This document shows, in pieces, positions 36,438 to 45,111 of a DNA stretch of 64,000 nucleotides. Both the position numbers and the translations under genes were made by a program. The stretch comes from JAZKFT01 sp965246935 (GTDB taxonomy: Bacteria > Bacteroidota > Bacteroidia > Chitinophagales > Chitinophagaceae): the NCBI GenBank assembly GCA_965246935.1, contig CBDFGC010000014.1:62001-126000 (forward strand). The letters are read 5' to 3'. How positions within the stretch are numbered: the stretch's first letter is position 1; the number at the start of each line of letters is the position of its first letter. A model generated the notes under the pieces. It searched no databases. It was given only the letters and a program-made list of their open reading frames with translations, and had not been told where the DNA came from.

Positions 36438-36620
36438 TTATTTGATTTCCTTGTGCACCGTTACCTTTTTCATAATGGGGTTGTATTTTTTCAACTCCAA
36501 ACGTTCCGGTGTATTTTTCTTATTCTTATTGGTGATGTAGCGGCTGGTGCCGGGCAGACCACTGGTTTTATGTTCGGTACATTCCATAATTACCTGTACC
36601 CGGTTTCCTTTCTTAGCCAT
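36438..36620 (-). CDS. rpmG: Ribosomal protein bL33
   Basis: A 60-residue large-subunit ribosomal protein. Sequence MAKKGNRVQVIMECTEHKTSGLPGTSRYITNKNKKNTPERLELKKYNPIMKKVTVHKEIK type hallmarks are visible: YITNKNKKNTPERLELKKYNP and the C-terminal HKEIK. The zinc-type CxxC pairs are absent except for one Cys (MECTE), so it is the C- form. It lies 43 bases after rpmB and forms an operon with it. Confidence 0.97.
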   Translation of the reverse strand: MAKKGNRVQVIMECTEHKTSGLPGTSRYITNKNKKNTPERLELKKYNPIMKKVTVHKEIK

Positions 36621-36663
36621 CTTTTACTTTATTTAATTGCTTTATGGTTACGATTTCCCAAAA

Positions 36664-36900
36664 TTAAACAGCTACACCTTTTTCACGCAGTTCTTTTACA
36701 ACGCTTAAAAGGCCATTTTTGTTAATGGTGCGAAGGGCAACGGAAGATAATTTCAATGTGATCCATTTGTCTTCTTCAGCCAGGAAGAAACGCTTCGTTT
36801 GAAGATTCGGATTGAAGCGGCGTTTGGTTTTAATATTCGAGTGACTTACTCTGTTACCTGTAACCGGTTTTTTGCCTGTAACCTGACATACTCTTGCCAT
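36664..36900 (-). CDS. rpmB: Ribosomal protein bL28
   Basis: A 78-residue large-subunit protein with the bL28 start MARVCQVTGKKPVTGNRVSHSN and the RRFNPNLQTKRFFLAEEDKWITLKLS block. It is the first gene of the rpmB-rpmG-DUF4295-ftsY cluster, so its promoter must lie in the 300-bp region up to 37200. Confidence 0.97.
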   Translation of the reverse strand: MARVCQVTGKKPVTGNRVSHSNIKTKRRFNPNLQTKRFFLAEEDKWITLKLSSVALRTINKNGLLSVVKELREKGVAV

Positions 36901-37200
36901 AAAAACTCAAAATTTTGGGAGTGCAAATGTGAGGTAATTATTTAAACTAACCAAATGAAAATTGAAGCAAGCGAAAAGTCCGGAAGTCGGAAAGACCGAA
37001 AGTCCGCAAGTAGGAAAGTTCGTAAGTCAGGAACACGGAAAGTCTATAGGTTGACAAGTCAGGAAGATATAGAAACTTGAAAGATGGAAGCAGAAAAGGG
37101 TAAAAAAATAATACGGTTATGCGTAGGCAAATAGAAGGCTTTAAGCAAGCAATATAGAAAATTGTAGAAAGTCATAATTTGAGTAATCATTCTTATCCTT
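36901..37200 (-). repeat. 300-bp intergenic region with a GGAAAGTC/CGGAAGTC repeat cluster
   Basis: From 36971 to 37066 short near-repeats such as AAGTCCGGAAGTCGGAAAGACCG recur with drift (GTCCGGAAG, CCGAAAGTCC, GGAAAGTTCG, ACGGAAAGTC). They are complementary to the clusters at 34459-34510 and 37201-37290. The part next to rpmB must hold the ribosomal-protein promoter, but I cannot fix its boxes. Confidence 0.55.
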
Positions 37201-38325
37201 TCAGTCTTTCAGTCTTTCAGACTTTACAACTTCTTGTCTTTCGGACTTAACAGACTTCCGGTCTTTCGGACTTAACAGACTTCCGGTCTTTTTCCCCACT
37301 ACCATTCCTAAACCAGGCAGTTGTAAAAAGCGGATGGTGCGGATGGATAGAAAGCCGGCCAGTTGAAGCCAGCTTTTTATTTCGCTATCGTTCCAAAGGC
37401 CGGAAGTACTACTAAAGGCAAAAAAGAAATTTTGCAGAGCGCCAATCATATCGTTGCGGAGTTCGGAAGCTTCTTTCCTGAAAAATTCCAATATATAAAA
37501 TGAACCGCCGGGTTTTAAGGCTGCAAAGGCTTTGCGGGCTACCAGCTTATTTTCTGTCTCCGTAAAATGGTGTGCCACACTTGCCATTAGTAGTACGTCG
37601 TACTGTTCTATACCAATATCGTCCGTCAGTATATTACCCGCTTTAAAGTTGAGCTTATTGCCGGGTAAATGATGCCAGGTCCGGTGCACAGCAATTGCTT
37701 CCGGCAGATCAAATACCGTAGCAGTAAGGTTGGCATGTTTTTGCAACAGCGCATTCGCATAAATACCCTGAGCCCCACCTATGTCCAGCAGTGCCGCCGG
37801 GCCCACAGGAATCTTTATTTTTTGTGCAGCCAGCTGGCTGATGTTACGGGCAATATCCGTCATACCATTTTGATAGCTTTCCCATTGCTGCGGCTCCATC
37901 TGGCCATGGTATTGTAATCCTTTTCCGGTTTGCAGATAAACACGGGTGCTGCCCATCCAGTTGTAACAAACCTGGTTATCAAACTTCATCATTCCCCGGT
38001 ATGATTCGGGACTGTTTTTTAATAACCATTTTCGGGAGTCTTTTGTGAGCCTGTACTTTCCATTAGAAAAATAAACCAGTTGCATACCTGTTAAGGCGCC
38101 CAGCAAGGCCGTTGTTGCTTTTGCATCCAGTTGGCAACTCACAGCAACCTCGTCTGCCGTAGCGGGTTTCAGCGCCAATGTTTCCAGTACATTGCATTCA
38201 ACGGCTTCCCATATTATTTTACTCATCATAAAACCGAAATGCGCCAGTAGTAACGGTGTGGGAATAAAGCCGGTTTGCATGGCCAGCCACTCCGGCGGGT
38301 TTTGACTTTGCAGATGAAGTTTCAT
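37201..38325 (-). CDS. SAM-dependent O-methyltransferase (class I, plant-type fold)
   Basis: A 374-residue methyltransferase. The N-terminal half is a winged-helix dimerisation domain (EAVECNVLETLALKPATADEVAVSCQLDAK), as in acetylserotonin/caffeate O-methyltransferases. The C-terminal half has SAM motif I LLDIGGAQGIYAN (residue about 194), YDVLLMASVAHHF and LKPGGSFYILEFF. Substrate unknown, perhaps a phenol or polyketide. The last 25 residues (SPKDRKSVKSERQEVVKSERLKD) are encoded by a low-complexity repeat, including two copies of a 25-bp unit at 37236-37285. The original C-terminus probably lay near VVGKKTG. Confidence 0.88.
   Translation of the reverse strand: MKLHLQSQNPPEWLAMQTGFIPTPLLLAHFGFMMSKIIWEAVECNVLETLALKPATADEVAVSCQLDAKATTALLGALTGMQLVYFSNGKYRLTKDSRKWLLKNSPESYRGMMKFDNQVCYNWMGSTRVYLQTGKGLQYHGQMEPQQWESYQNGMTDIARNISQLAAQKIKIPVGPAALLDIGGAQGIYANALLQKHANLTATVFDLPEAIAVHRTWHHLPGNKLNFKAGNILTDDIGIEQYDVLLMASVAHHFTETENKLVARKAFAALKPGGSFYILEFFRKEASELRNDMIGALQNFFFAFSSTSGLWNDSEIKSWLQLAGFLSIRTIRFLQLPGLGMVVGKKTGSLLSPKDRKSVKSERQEVVKSERLKD
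37236..37285 (+). repeat. Perfect 2 x 25-bp tandem repeat inside the 3' end of the methyltransferase gene
   Basis: The unit beginning GTCTTTCGGACTTAACAGAC (25 bp) is repeated exactly at 37236-37260 and 37261-37285. The unit length is not a multiple of three, so each added copy shifts the frame of the methyltransferase tail. Confidence 0.85.
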
Positions 38326-38634
38326 AATTATTAAAATGCAAAGAGACAGTTTTAAAAATACGTTTACATTGCGTGCAAAATACCGCTATCTACTTACGGA
38401 CGTACATATTGCATTTTCTTCAGCGCAATCTTGATTTTCTGGATCATCCCGTTGGGTAATTCTATTTTATCTTCTATCAGGCACAAGACTTTTCGGACTC
38501 ATTTGAACTATTGCATGCTGAAATCAACTATTGCAGCACATTAAGGAGCTTTCTCTGCATTGCATTGGTAACAGCCATTTCAAACTGCTGCATGGAAGCT
38601 TTCAAAAAACAGTACTCAAAATCTTATTATCCAC
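38326..38634 (+). other. Leader region upstream of rocD without a clear gene
   Basis: The 340-bp divergent gap between the methyltransferase and rocD. On the - strand bases about 38480-38395 read IEDKIELPNGMIQKIKIAL and KKMQYVRP before a stop, which looks like the tail of a lost gene, but no start is present. The promoters of both neighbours must lie here. No known riboswitch is recognised. Confidence 0.3.
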
Positions 38635-38660
38635 CCTGCCTGTAACAAGGCAGGTTATCT
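38635..38660 (+). terminator. Terminator-like hairpin directly before the rocD start
   Basis: A stem CCTGCC (38635-38640) with GGCAGG (38649-38654), 8-base loop TGTAACAA, followed by TTATCTTTTTTT. It ends only a few bases before the rocD ATG (38667). It could be an attenuator in the rocD leader or the end of an upstream transcript. Confidence 0.55.
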
Positions 38661-38666
38661 TTTTTT

Positions 38667-39896
38667 ATGATATTTAATACCAGTAATTCTCAATATTATA
38701 TTGACCTGGAAGAAAAATACGGTGCACACAATTACCACCCGTTGCCGGTAGTGTTACAAAAGGGCGAGGGCATTTTTGTCTGGGACATCGAAGGGCGCAA
38801 GTATTACGATTTTTTAAGTAGCTATTCATCGGTAAATCAGGGACATTGCCATCCTAAAATAGTAGCATCGTTAATAGCTCAGGCGCAAAAGCTTACCCTT
38901 ACCTCACGGGCATTTCATAACAATCTGTTAGGCGAATATGAAGCCTATATAACCAGGTTGTTTGGTTATGACAAAGTATTACCAATGAATACCGGTGTAG
39001 AAGCTTGCGAGACAGCTATTAAACTGGCACGGCGCTGGGGCTATCGGGTAAAAGGCATACCGCATAACAAAGCAACAATTGTATTTGCACGTAACAACTT
39101 CTGGGGCCGTACGCTGGCAGCTATTTCTGCTTCTACCGACCCGGGCAGCTATACAGATTTTGGCCCTTATATGCCAGGGTTTGATTTAGTTGATTATAAC
39201 GATTTACAACAATTAGAAGCAACCTTTCAGGACAGGAGTGTAGCTGCTTTTATGGTTGAACCGATACAAGGGGAGGCTGGTGTGGTGGTTCCTGATGAGG
39301 GCTACCTGTCAGGAGTAAGAAAGCTTTGTACCCGGTACCAGGTACTGATGCTGGCCGATGAAATACAAACCGGCTTATGCCGCACCGGTAAAATGCTGGC
39401 CTGCGATCATGAAGATGTAAAGCCGGATATTTTGATACTGGGAAAGGCATTGAGCGGTGGTATGTTGCCCGTAAGTGCAGTGCTTTGCGATAATGAAATT
39501 ATGCTAACGATCGGTCCCGGTGAGCATGGCAGTACCTATGGTGGGAATCCGCTGGCTTGTGCTGTGGCAATGACATCCCTGACGGTTTTGCAGGATGAAA
39601 AAATGGCGGAAAATGCAGCAGCTATGGGCCGGTTGATGCGGCAGCAACTTACCGCATTAGCATCTCCCTACCTAAAAATAGTTCGGGGCAAAGGCTTGCT
39701 GAATGCTATTGTTATAGAGCACTTTAATCCACAAGCTGCATGGAAGTTATGCATGGCTATGAAAGAAAATGGCCTGCTGGCAAAGCCTACACATGGCGAT
39801 AAAATACGACTGGCACCACCGCTCACCATCAATGAACTTCAGGTGAGCGAGTGTATTGATATTATTAGGCATAGTCTGGAAGCCCTGAGTAGATAG
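38667..39896 (+). CDS. rocD: Ornithine aminotransferase
   Basis: A 409-residue PLP-dependent class III aminotransferase that converts ornithine and 2-oxoglutarate to glutamate semialdehyde and glutamate in arginine/proline metabolism. Ornithine-specific features: YGAHNYHPLPVVL near the start, YYDFLSSYSSVNQGHCHPK, MNTGVEACETAIKLARRW, VEPIQGEAGVVVPDEGYL, MLADEIQTGLCRTGK and ILGKALSGGMLPVSAV with the PLP lysine (about residue 255). Length is normal. The hairpin just before its ATG may control expression. Confidence 0.95.
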   Translation: MIFNTSNSQYYIDLEEKYGAHNYHPLPVVLQKGEGIFVWDIEGRKYYDFLSSYSSVNQGHCHPKIVASLIAQAQKLTLTSRAFHNNLLGEYEAYITRLFGYDKVLPMNTGVEACETAIKLARRWGYRVKGIPHNKATIVFARNNFWGRTLAAISASTDPGSYTDFGPYMPGFDLVDYNDLQQLEATFQDRSVAAFMVEPIQGEAGVVVPDEGYLSGVRKLCTRYQVLMLADEIQTGLCRTGKMLACDHEDVKPDILILGKALSGGMLPVSAVLCDNEIMLTIGPGEHGSTYGGNPLACAVAMTSLTVLQDEKMAENAAAMGRLMRQQLTALASPYLKIVRGKGLLNAIVIEHFNPQAAWKLCMAMKENGLLAKPTHGDKIRLAPPLTINELQVSECIDIIRHSLEALSR

Positions 39897-39971
39897 GATA
39901 GTGGTTGGAAACGGTCAGGAGAAAACCGGAATAATAAAGCGTATTCTTAACAACCTATTTATATATAAAAC

Positions 39972-40004
39972 AGCCCCGATCTCTACGATGTAAAGACCGG
40001 GGCT
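39972..40004. terminator. Convergent terminator between rocD and a T9SS protein gene
   Basis: A 7-bp stem AGCCCCG (39972-39978) with CGGGGCT (39998-40004) lies between the rocD stop (+) and the end of the - strand gene at 40030. T/A-rich runs flank both sides (ATTTTATGTACGTTTT on the right, TATATATAAAA on the left), so it can serve both directions. Confidence 0.7.
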
Positions 40005-40029
40005 ATTTTATGTACGTTTTAATTAATAC

Positions 40030-42159
40030 TTATTGTTTGGTAAATTTCTGATAAGTTGTTTCGCAACCATTGCGGCAAATCGCTTTCAGCAGGTAGCTAC
40101 CTGATGGCAGATTCGCTACATTGATATTGACGGTATTATCACCGCTGATGACCGTTGATACCTGATGGCTGATGGTTTTACCCATCATATCCGTAACCAC
40201 AAACTCAATGCTTTCGGCGGATGGTGCTTGTATGGCAGCCTTCAACACATCCTTAGTTGGGTTAGGGTAAACGGCACTTAGTGTAAGCGTACTTACGGCT
40301 ACACCTTTCAGGTAAACGATATTGCTGTAGCTTATCTTGCCGTCTTTATCAGTTTGTTTGAGGCGGTAATAATTAGCCCCGCTGAATGGTTTTACATCTT
40401 CAGCGATATATGTGATGGCAGCGGTACTGTTTCCACCATTTGCCTTGCTGGCTATTTGTGCAATACCGGCAAAGTATTTTCCATCGGCACTACGTTGCAA
40501 TTCAAAGCCTGCGTTATTCGTTTCTGTAAGTGTTTGCCAGCTAAGCTGTGTTTTACTTCCGTTACGGGTACCATTTAGAGTAATGCCGGTTACAGGTAGG
40601 GCAATGCCGGTGGCAGTAAGCGTAAATGTACCTTCAGTACCTGCAGCTCCATAACCATATACACGGAAGTAATAAGTAGTACCGGCAGTCAATCCTGTTA
40701 AGGTCAATGTTTCAACCTCTCCACTTACTGTTTCATCAGCACAGCCTATACTGGTCAAAGCGGCACATGTACCTGAATAAGCAATCATAACCGCATCAAA
40801 AGTTGAAGAGGGTGTAAGTGTTATCGTAGCTGAACCTGCCTGTAAAGCCGTAAATTTATACCATACATCATCATTTGCGTTTCCGGTAAATCCCGCACAT
40901 AGTTCCCCTGCCTGACTTTGTGTGGCACCAACAGTAGTTCCGCTTACGGGACCGCTATAGCGACCTATAGTTACAGCGCCTGAACAATTATCATTTGCTG
41001 GTGCAGCCGGCGGAATGCCAACACAAATATCAAAATTTGAATAGGTTACCGTGCTGACTGTTGTATATACTCTTACATAATAAGTTGTACCAATGGTTAG
41101 GCCTGAAACAGTTGGTCCTCCGGATGCACAGGCACCTGAAACCTGGGTAAGGCTACAGTTTGAACCTGTGTATACTGCTGCAGCTACAGTTGATGAAACA
41201 TTACTGATCGTTATTTTATGAGTAGTTGCTGTAGCTATAAATTTATACCATACATCATCATTAACCCCTGTTGCGCTACAACTTGGTGCAGGATGGCCGG
41301 GGCTTGCAGTGGCACTTACCGTAGTTCCGGAAACGACCGTACCACAGGTTGCTGTAGCGGAAGCAGTTAGTGCAATGGCAGCACCACAACTATCATTTGC
41401 CGGGGCTGCTGGTACAGGGCCTGTTGTAAAGCTTGTTGCATTTGTTTGGCAAAATGTTGCATTGCCGGTTGCACTTCTGGGAGCAACATACCAGTAATAG
41501 GTCGTATTTGGAGTATTACCAGTTATGCCGACTGTAGTAGCGGTAGTGTTACCCAGATTGGTATAGGTTGCACCATTATTGTTGCTATAATAAATATCGT
41601 ACGAAGTTGCAGTAGGAACAGCATTCCAGGTTAATTGCGTAGAAGGAAGATATGCCACACCTGTAGCACCGTTTACAGGCATAATATTAGTAGCACAGGC
41701 GGGTGCCGGTGTAGCCGCAGTGATATTTAGTGTAAATCCACCACAATCAGGGGTTGGCCATGTATCTATAATAATGTAATAAGTACCATTCGTTGCAAAC
41801 CCAACATTGCCTGAACCTGTGGTACCACTGCCGGTTACAACTCCACCGATTGCATTTGCAGCTGTAGGCGGACAGGCTGAATGGACAGAAGCGATTTTGT
41901 ATGTTGCTGCACCACCTAATGCGATATTGTAAGAAACAGGTGCATTAGTAATAGTTATCTTGAAAACATAATCTTCCCCGTCTCCATAATTTACATTGAA
42001 CAGGGTACCTGCTGCATAATCATTAACGCTGCCACAAGTAGTTAAAGTACTACTACTACTATATGGAACAGATGGAATAGTAACCGGGGTAGCACAGGTA
42101 TTTTGTGCTTTTATATGCCCTGCAACTAAAAGAAGAACAATAAGTAAAAAATTTCTCAT
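40030..42159 (-). CDS. Large secreted protein with fibronectin-III-like and repeated beta domains and a T9SS C-terminal sorting domain (copy 1)
   Basis: A 709-residue protein. The start at 42159 is chosen because it begins the signal peptide (MRNFLLIVLLLVAGHIKAQ). An ATG 129 bases upstream gives an unlikely extension. Order: a beta domain (about 20-155), an Fn3-like domain (PVNGATGVAYLPSTQLTWNAVP, YYWYVAPRSATG), two related beta repeats each starting APAND(S/N)C and containing NDDVWYKF (about 250-385 and 385-510), and a type IX sorting domain ending SAVYPNPTKDVLKAAIQ to YQKFTKQ. It is exported and attached to the surface by T9SS. Ligand unknown. It is paralogous to the gene at 42777-45041. 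Confidence 0.9.
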   Translation of the reverse strand: MRNFLLIVLLLVAGHIKAQNTCATPVTIPSVPYSSSSTLTTCGSVNDYAAGTLFNVNYGDGEDYVFKITITNAPVSYNIALGGAATYKIASVHSACPPTAANAIGGVVTGSGTTGSGNVGFATNGTYYIIIDTWPTPDCGGFTLNITAATPAPACATNIMPVNGATGVAYLPSTQLTWNAVPTATSYDIYYSNNNGATYTNLGNTTATTVGITGNTPNTTYYWYVAPRSATGNATFCQTNATSFTTGPVPAAPANDSCGAAIALTASATATCGTVVSGTTVSATASPGHPAPSCSATGVNDDVWYKFIATATTHKITISNVSSTVAAAVYTGSNCSLTQVSGACASGGPTVSGLTIGTTYYVRVYTTVSTVTYSNFDICVGIPPAAPANDNCSGAVTIGRYSGPVSGTTVGATQSQAGELCAGFTGNANDDVWYKFTALQAGSATITLTPSSTFDAVMIAYSGTCAALTSIGCADETVSGEVETLTLTGLTAGTTYYFRVYGYGAAGTEGTFTLTATGIALPVTGITLNGTRNGSKTQLSWQTLTETNNAGFELQRSADGKYFAGIAQIASKANGGNSTAAITYIAEDVKPFSGANYYRLKQTDKDGKISYSNIVYLKGVAVSTLTLSAVYPNPTKDVLKAAIQAPSAESIEFVVTDMMGKTISHQVSTVISGDNTVNINVANLPSGSYLLKAICRNGCETTYQKFTKQ

Positions 42160-42299
42160 GCTTATAAAAGTTAAGTTAAAAGTCCACCGAAAATAAGTGT
42201 AATTGTCTATAAATGAAAAAATGTTTAGAAATATAATTTCGGATGGTACTTTTCCTATTATTGCTATTGAAAGATTTATCCACGGCACCTTAATATTAC

Positions 42300-42596
42300 C
42301 TATAGCCCTGCCTGCGCTACCAGCATAAACCAGTATAAATTGCTAAAAACAAAAAAACTTTTTATAGTATATGTAGAACACATAGCAGCAAGTAACAGAG
42401 GTACCCGCTTCGTCCATATTTTTGGCAATCATTTAAAATACCAACAAAACATTTCAAAAATGCCTGAACGCCTGGCCTGCTATCATAATGCGACATTTCT
42501 CCGTAAACTACTTTCGTACAAAACCGGTAAAATGTTTTAGAATATCAGGATTTAGCTATCTGCACAGAGATTGAAATAATTAAAACAGCTTGCCAC
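42300..42596 (-). pseudogene. Decayed copy of the small membrane-protein gene at 45112-45522
   Basis: The sequence parallels bases about 45185-45490 over its length: CATAGCCCTGC at one end, then CATATG-like/GTATATG with CAGCAC/AGAACACATA, CCGCTTGGCC/CCGCTTCGTCC with TTTTTGGCAA, TTTCGTATCA/TTTCGTACAA, GAATATCAGGAT, and GAAATAATTAAAACAG at the other. Many indels remove every long frame. It sits upstream of T9SS copy 1, just as the intact gene sits upstream of T9SS copy 2. Confidence 0.8.
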
Positions 42597-42733
42597 AGTG
42601 CCCACTTCTTTTGCTAGTCTGATGAAGGAATAGAAAAAGCCATCATTCCTAATTGGGGTTGTCTCAAAAGTAAACCCGGAGGCCTTGAAGATATTTAAAC
42701 AAAAAATTTTCCATTACATACCCGAATAGAAAA

Positions 42734-42762
42734 GAGGCTGTCTTAACTTTGTAGACAGCCTC
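42734..42762 (-). terminator. Terminator after T9SS protein gene copy 2
   Basis: A perfect 9-bp stem GAGGCTGTC (42734-42742) with GACAGCCTC (42754-42762) and an 11-base loop. Read on the - strand it is followed by TTTTCTATTC. It lies 15 bases past the stop of the gene at 42777. Confidence 0.85.
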
Positions 42763-42776
42763 GGATATGATTGTAA

Positions 42777-45041
42777 TTATTGCTTGGTAAATTTCTGATA
42801 AGCTGATTCGCAACCGTTGCGGCAAACCGCTTTCAGCAGGTAGCTGCCCGATGGCAAATTCGCTACATTGATATTGATGGTGTTATCACCACTAACAACC
42901 GTTGATACCTGGCGGCTGATGGTTTTACCCATCATATCACTCACCATAAACGTAATGCTTTCAGCAGCCGGGGCCTGTATGGCAGCCTTTAACACATCCT
43001 TGGTCGGGTTAGGGTAAACGGCACTTAGTGTAAGCGTACTTACGGCTGCACCTTTTAGGTAAACGATATTGCTGTAGCTTGTTTTACCATCTTTATCGGT
43101 TTGCTTGAGACGGTAATAATTGGCGCCGCTGAATGGTTTCGCATCTTCGGTGCTATAGCTAATAGCAGCGGTGCTGTTGCCACTATTAGCCTTACTGGCA
43201 ATATTGGCAATCCCACTAAAGTATTTTCCATCGGCGCTGCGTTGCAGTTCAAAGCCGGCGTTATTGGTTTCGGTAAGTGTTTGCCAGCTAAGTTGTGTTT
43301 TACTACCATTGCGGACACCAGCTAACACAAGGCCAGTAACTGGTAAACTTGTGCCGGAAGTACTAATAGTGAATGAACTGACAGAGTCTGTCGTATTATA
43401 ATAACTGTAAACTCTTATCAGGTAATTAGTGCCGGCAACAGCGTTCATAACAGTAATGGACTCTGTTCCACCGTCAAAAGTAGCATCCCTGCAGGTATCA
43501 AAAGTTAAAGTACTACAGGTACCCCTGTAAATACCCAATACTGCGTCAAAACTGGCATCGCCGGTAACACTAATAGTGAAGGTGCCGTTAGACAATGTCT
43601 TTATGTTATACCAAACATCGTAAGCCCTGGCTGATGTAGCATCAGAACCGGACGAACCGGAGCAACGACTGGCAGGTAGACTTTGAGAAGCACCTACGGT
43701 TGTTCCAAATAACGTTGATCCGGGTGCTATAGCTATAGCTGCTGCACAGTTATCATTAACGGGAGGTGAGGCGGTGTTTACCTGCATGCAGAACGCTCCG
43801 GATCCACCGTTAGCACCATCCACCATTAAATAATACTGAGTGCCAGCCATAAGTATAGGTGATAAAGCTAAAACAGTATCGCTGGTTGTAAGATCATAAT
43901 GGATGTTTGCAGGCACTTCTGTAAATGTAAAAGGACAAGTTCCGGTTACCGTATACATGGCAAGCCATCCATTGAGCAAGCCACTGGTAACACCAGCAGG
44001 ACGTTTAAATTTAAATTGTACACTGCCAGTAGTAGTTGGCGTAAATGTGTACCATAGCGTATTATTAGGGACATCTTTGGAAAAAGCAGGGTTGCCGGCA
44101 ACGCCGGCCGTCATGGTACCATATCCGGTAGCACAGGCAGTATTACCACAGGTAGCAGCACCATTCAGGGTAAGTGGAATGGCAAAGCAAACGGAATCAT
44201 TTGCAGGCACCGTGCTTGTTGATATTCTGGCAGATGTGGAGGTAGCGGAAATTCCGCTGCCGGTGCAGGTAATTATTACTCTATAATCGGTGTTTGATGC
44301 TGGTGCAGCAGCAAATGTATTAAAGGTAGCACCTGATATGTTTGTAAAGTTATTAGTGCCGGCAGCGGACAATTGCCACTGATAGGATAAGCCACTACCT
44401 GTATTGGATGCTGTGGATGTTAATGTAACTGACCCTCCCCCACAGGAGATACCGGCTGTTGGGGATACGCCGCCACCATTAGGCATACCTGAACAAGGGG
44501 TTGCAGCAACAACAGTAAGCGTGTAATCTTCAGCCTGGCCAAAGTCGCCGATACCAGGGGTTGTTACGTTACATGGTGCAGGGAATTCCCCATATTTTTT
44601 ACTTACACGCATTCTTATAGATCCTATAGTAGCTGTAGGAGGTATAGCAATAATAGCAGAAATTACGGAGTCATCAATACCGGTTGTATTTTCAAGTATA
44701 CCTACTGCAAATGATTCTCCGGCGTCTGTAAAAACACCATTATTATTGAAATCAATGAATGCTGCAATATAATCCTGGTAAGGGCCACCTGTATTCCCTT
44801 TTACCTGAATGGTATAAGAGCTTCCCCTTTGAACGGTTGTAGAAATAGCAGTGAAATTTTGATGTACATCCCCGCTTAGTGTTATTGTAGCAGAGGAGGT
44901 ATTGTTAATAGTATTAAATACGACATTGGTAATCGGCTCTACACCATCAGGAAATAACTCTGCACAGTACGGGGCAGGAAACTGAGCTTTGGCTGTGAAT
45001 GCAAAAAGCATTAAAAATAATGCTGCATAGATTTTTCTCAT
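42777..45041 (-). CDS. Large secreted GEVED-domain protein with a T9SS C-terminal sorting domain (copy 2)
   Basis: A 754-residue protein. The start at 45041 begins a signal peptide (MRKIYAALFLMLFAFTAKAQ). Order: a GEVED domain (FIDFNNNGVFTDAGESF, RMRVSKKYGEFPAPC, DFGQAEDYTLTVV; about 60-185), an Ig-like repeat (SCGGGSVTLTSTASNTGSG, about 195-285), two beta repeats (about 285-430 and 430-570, the second starting PPVNDNCAAAIAIAPG), and a T9SS sorting domain ending YQKFTKQ. Its last about 190 residues differ at only about twenty positions from copy 1, while the N-terminal halves are unlike. A surface adhesin or exported enzyme scaffold is possible. Confidence 0.9.
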   Translation of the reverse strand: MRKIYAALFLMLFAFTAKAQFPAPYCAELFPDGVEPITNVVFNTINNTSSATITLSGDVHQNFTAISTTVQRGSSYTIQVKGNTGGPYQDYIAAFIDFNNNGVFTDAGESFAVGILENTTGIDDSVISAIIAIPPTATIGSIRMRVSKKYGEFPAPCNVTTPGIGDFGQAEDYTLTVVAATPCSGMPNGGGVSPTAGISCGGGSVTLTSTASNTGSGLSYQWQLSAAGTNNFTNISGATFNTFAAAPASNTDYRVIITCTGSGISATSTSARISTSTVPANDSVCFAIPLTLNGAATCGNTACATGYGTMTAGVAGNPAFSKDVPNNTLWYTFTPTTTGSVQFKFKRPAGVTSGLLNGWLAMYTVTGTCPFTFTEVPANIHYDLTTSDTVLALSPILMAGTQYYLMVDGANGGSGAFCMQVNTASPPVNDNCAAAIAIAPGSTLFGTTVGASQSLPASRCSGSSGSDATSARAYDVWYNIKTLSNGTFTISVTGDASFDAVLGIYRGTCSTLTFDTCRDATFDGGTESITVMNAVAGTNYLIRVYSYYNTTDSVSSFTISTSGTSLPVTGLVLAGVRNGSKTQLSWQTLTETNNAGFELQRSADGKYFSGIANIASKANSGNSTAAISYSTEDAKPFSGANYYRLKQTDKDGKTSYSNIVYLKGAAVSTLTLSAVYPNPTKDVLKAAIQAPAAESITFMVSDMMGKTISRQVSTVVSGDNTININVANLPSGSYLLKAVCRNGCESAYQKFTKQ

Positions 45042-45111
45042 AGTCCAGGGTTTGAATCGTTTTAAAAGGGATTGCACAATATAAGGTAACTTTTTTAACC
45101 GATAAAGTTTC

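Noticed and set aside
42340..42540. A 66-codon + strand frame
   Set aside because: It lies inside the decayed membrane-protein relic and runs antisense to it; no family or start signal.
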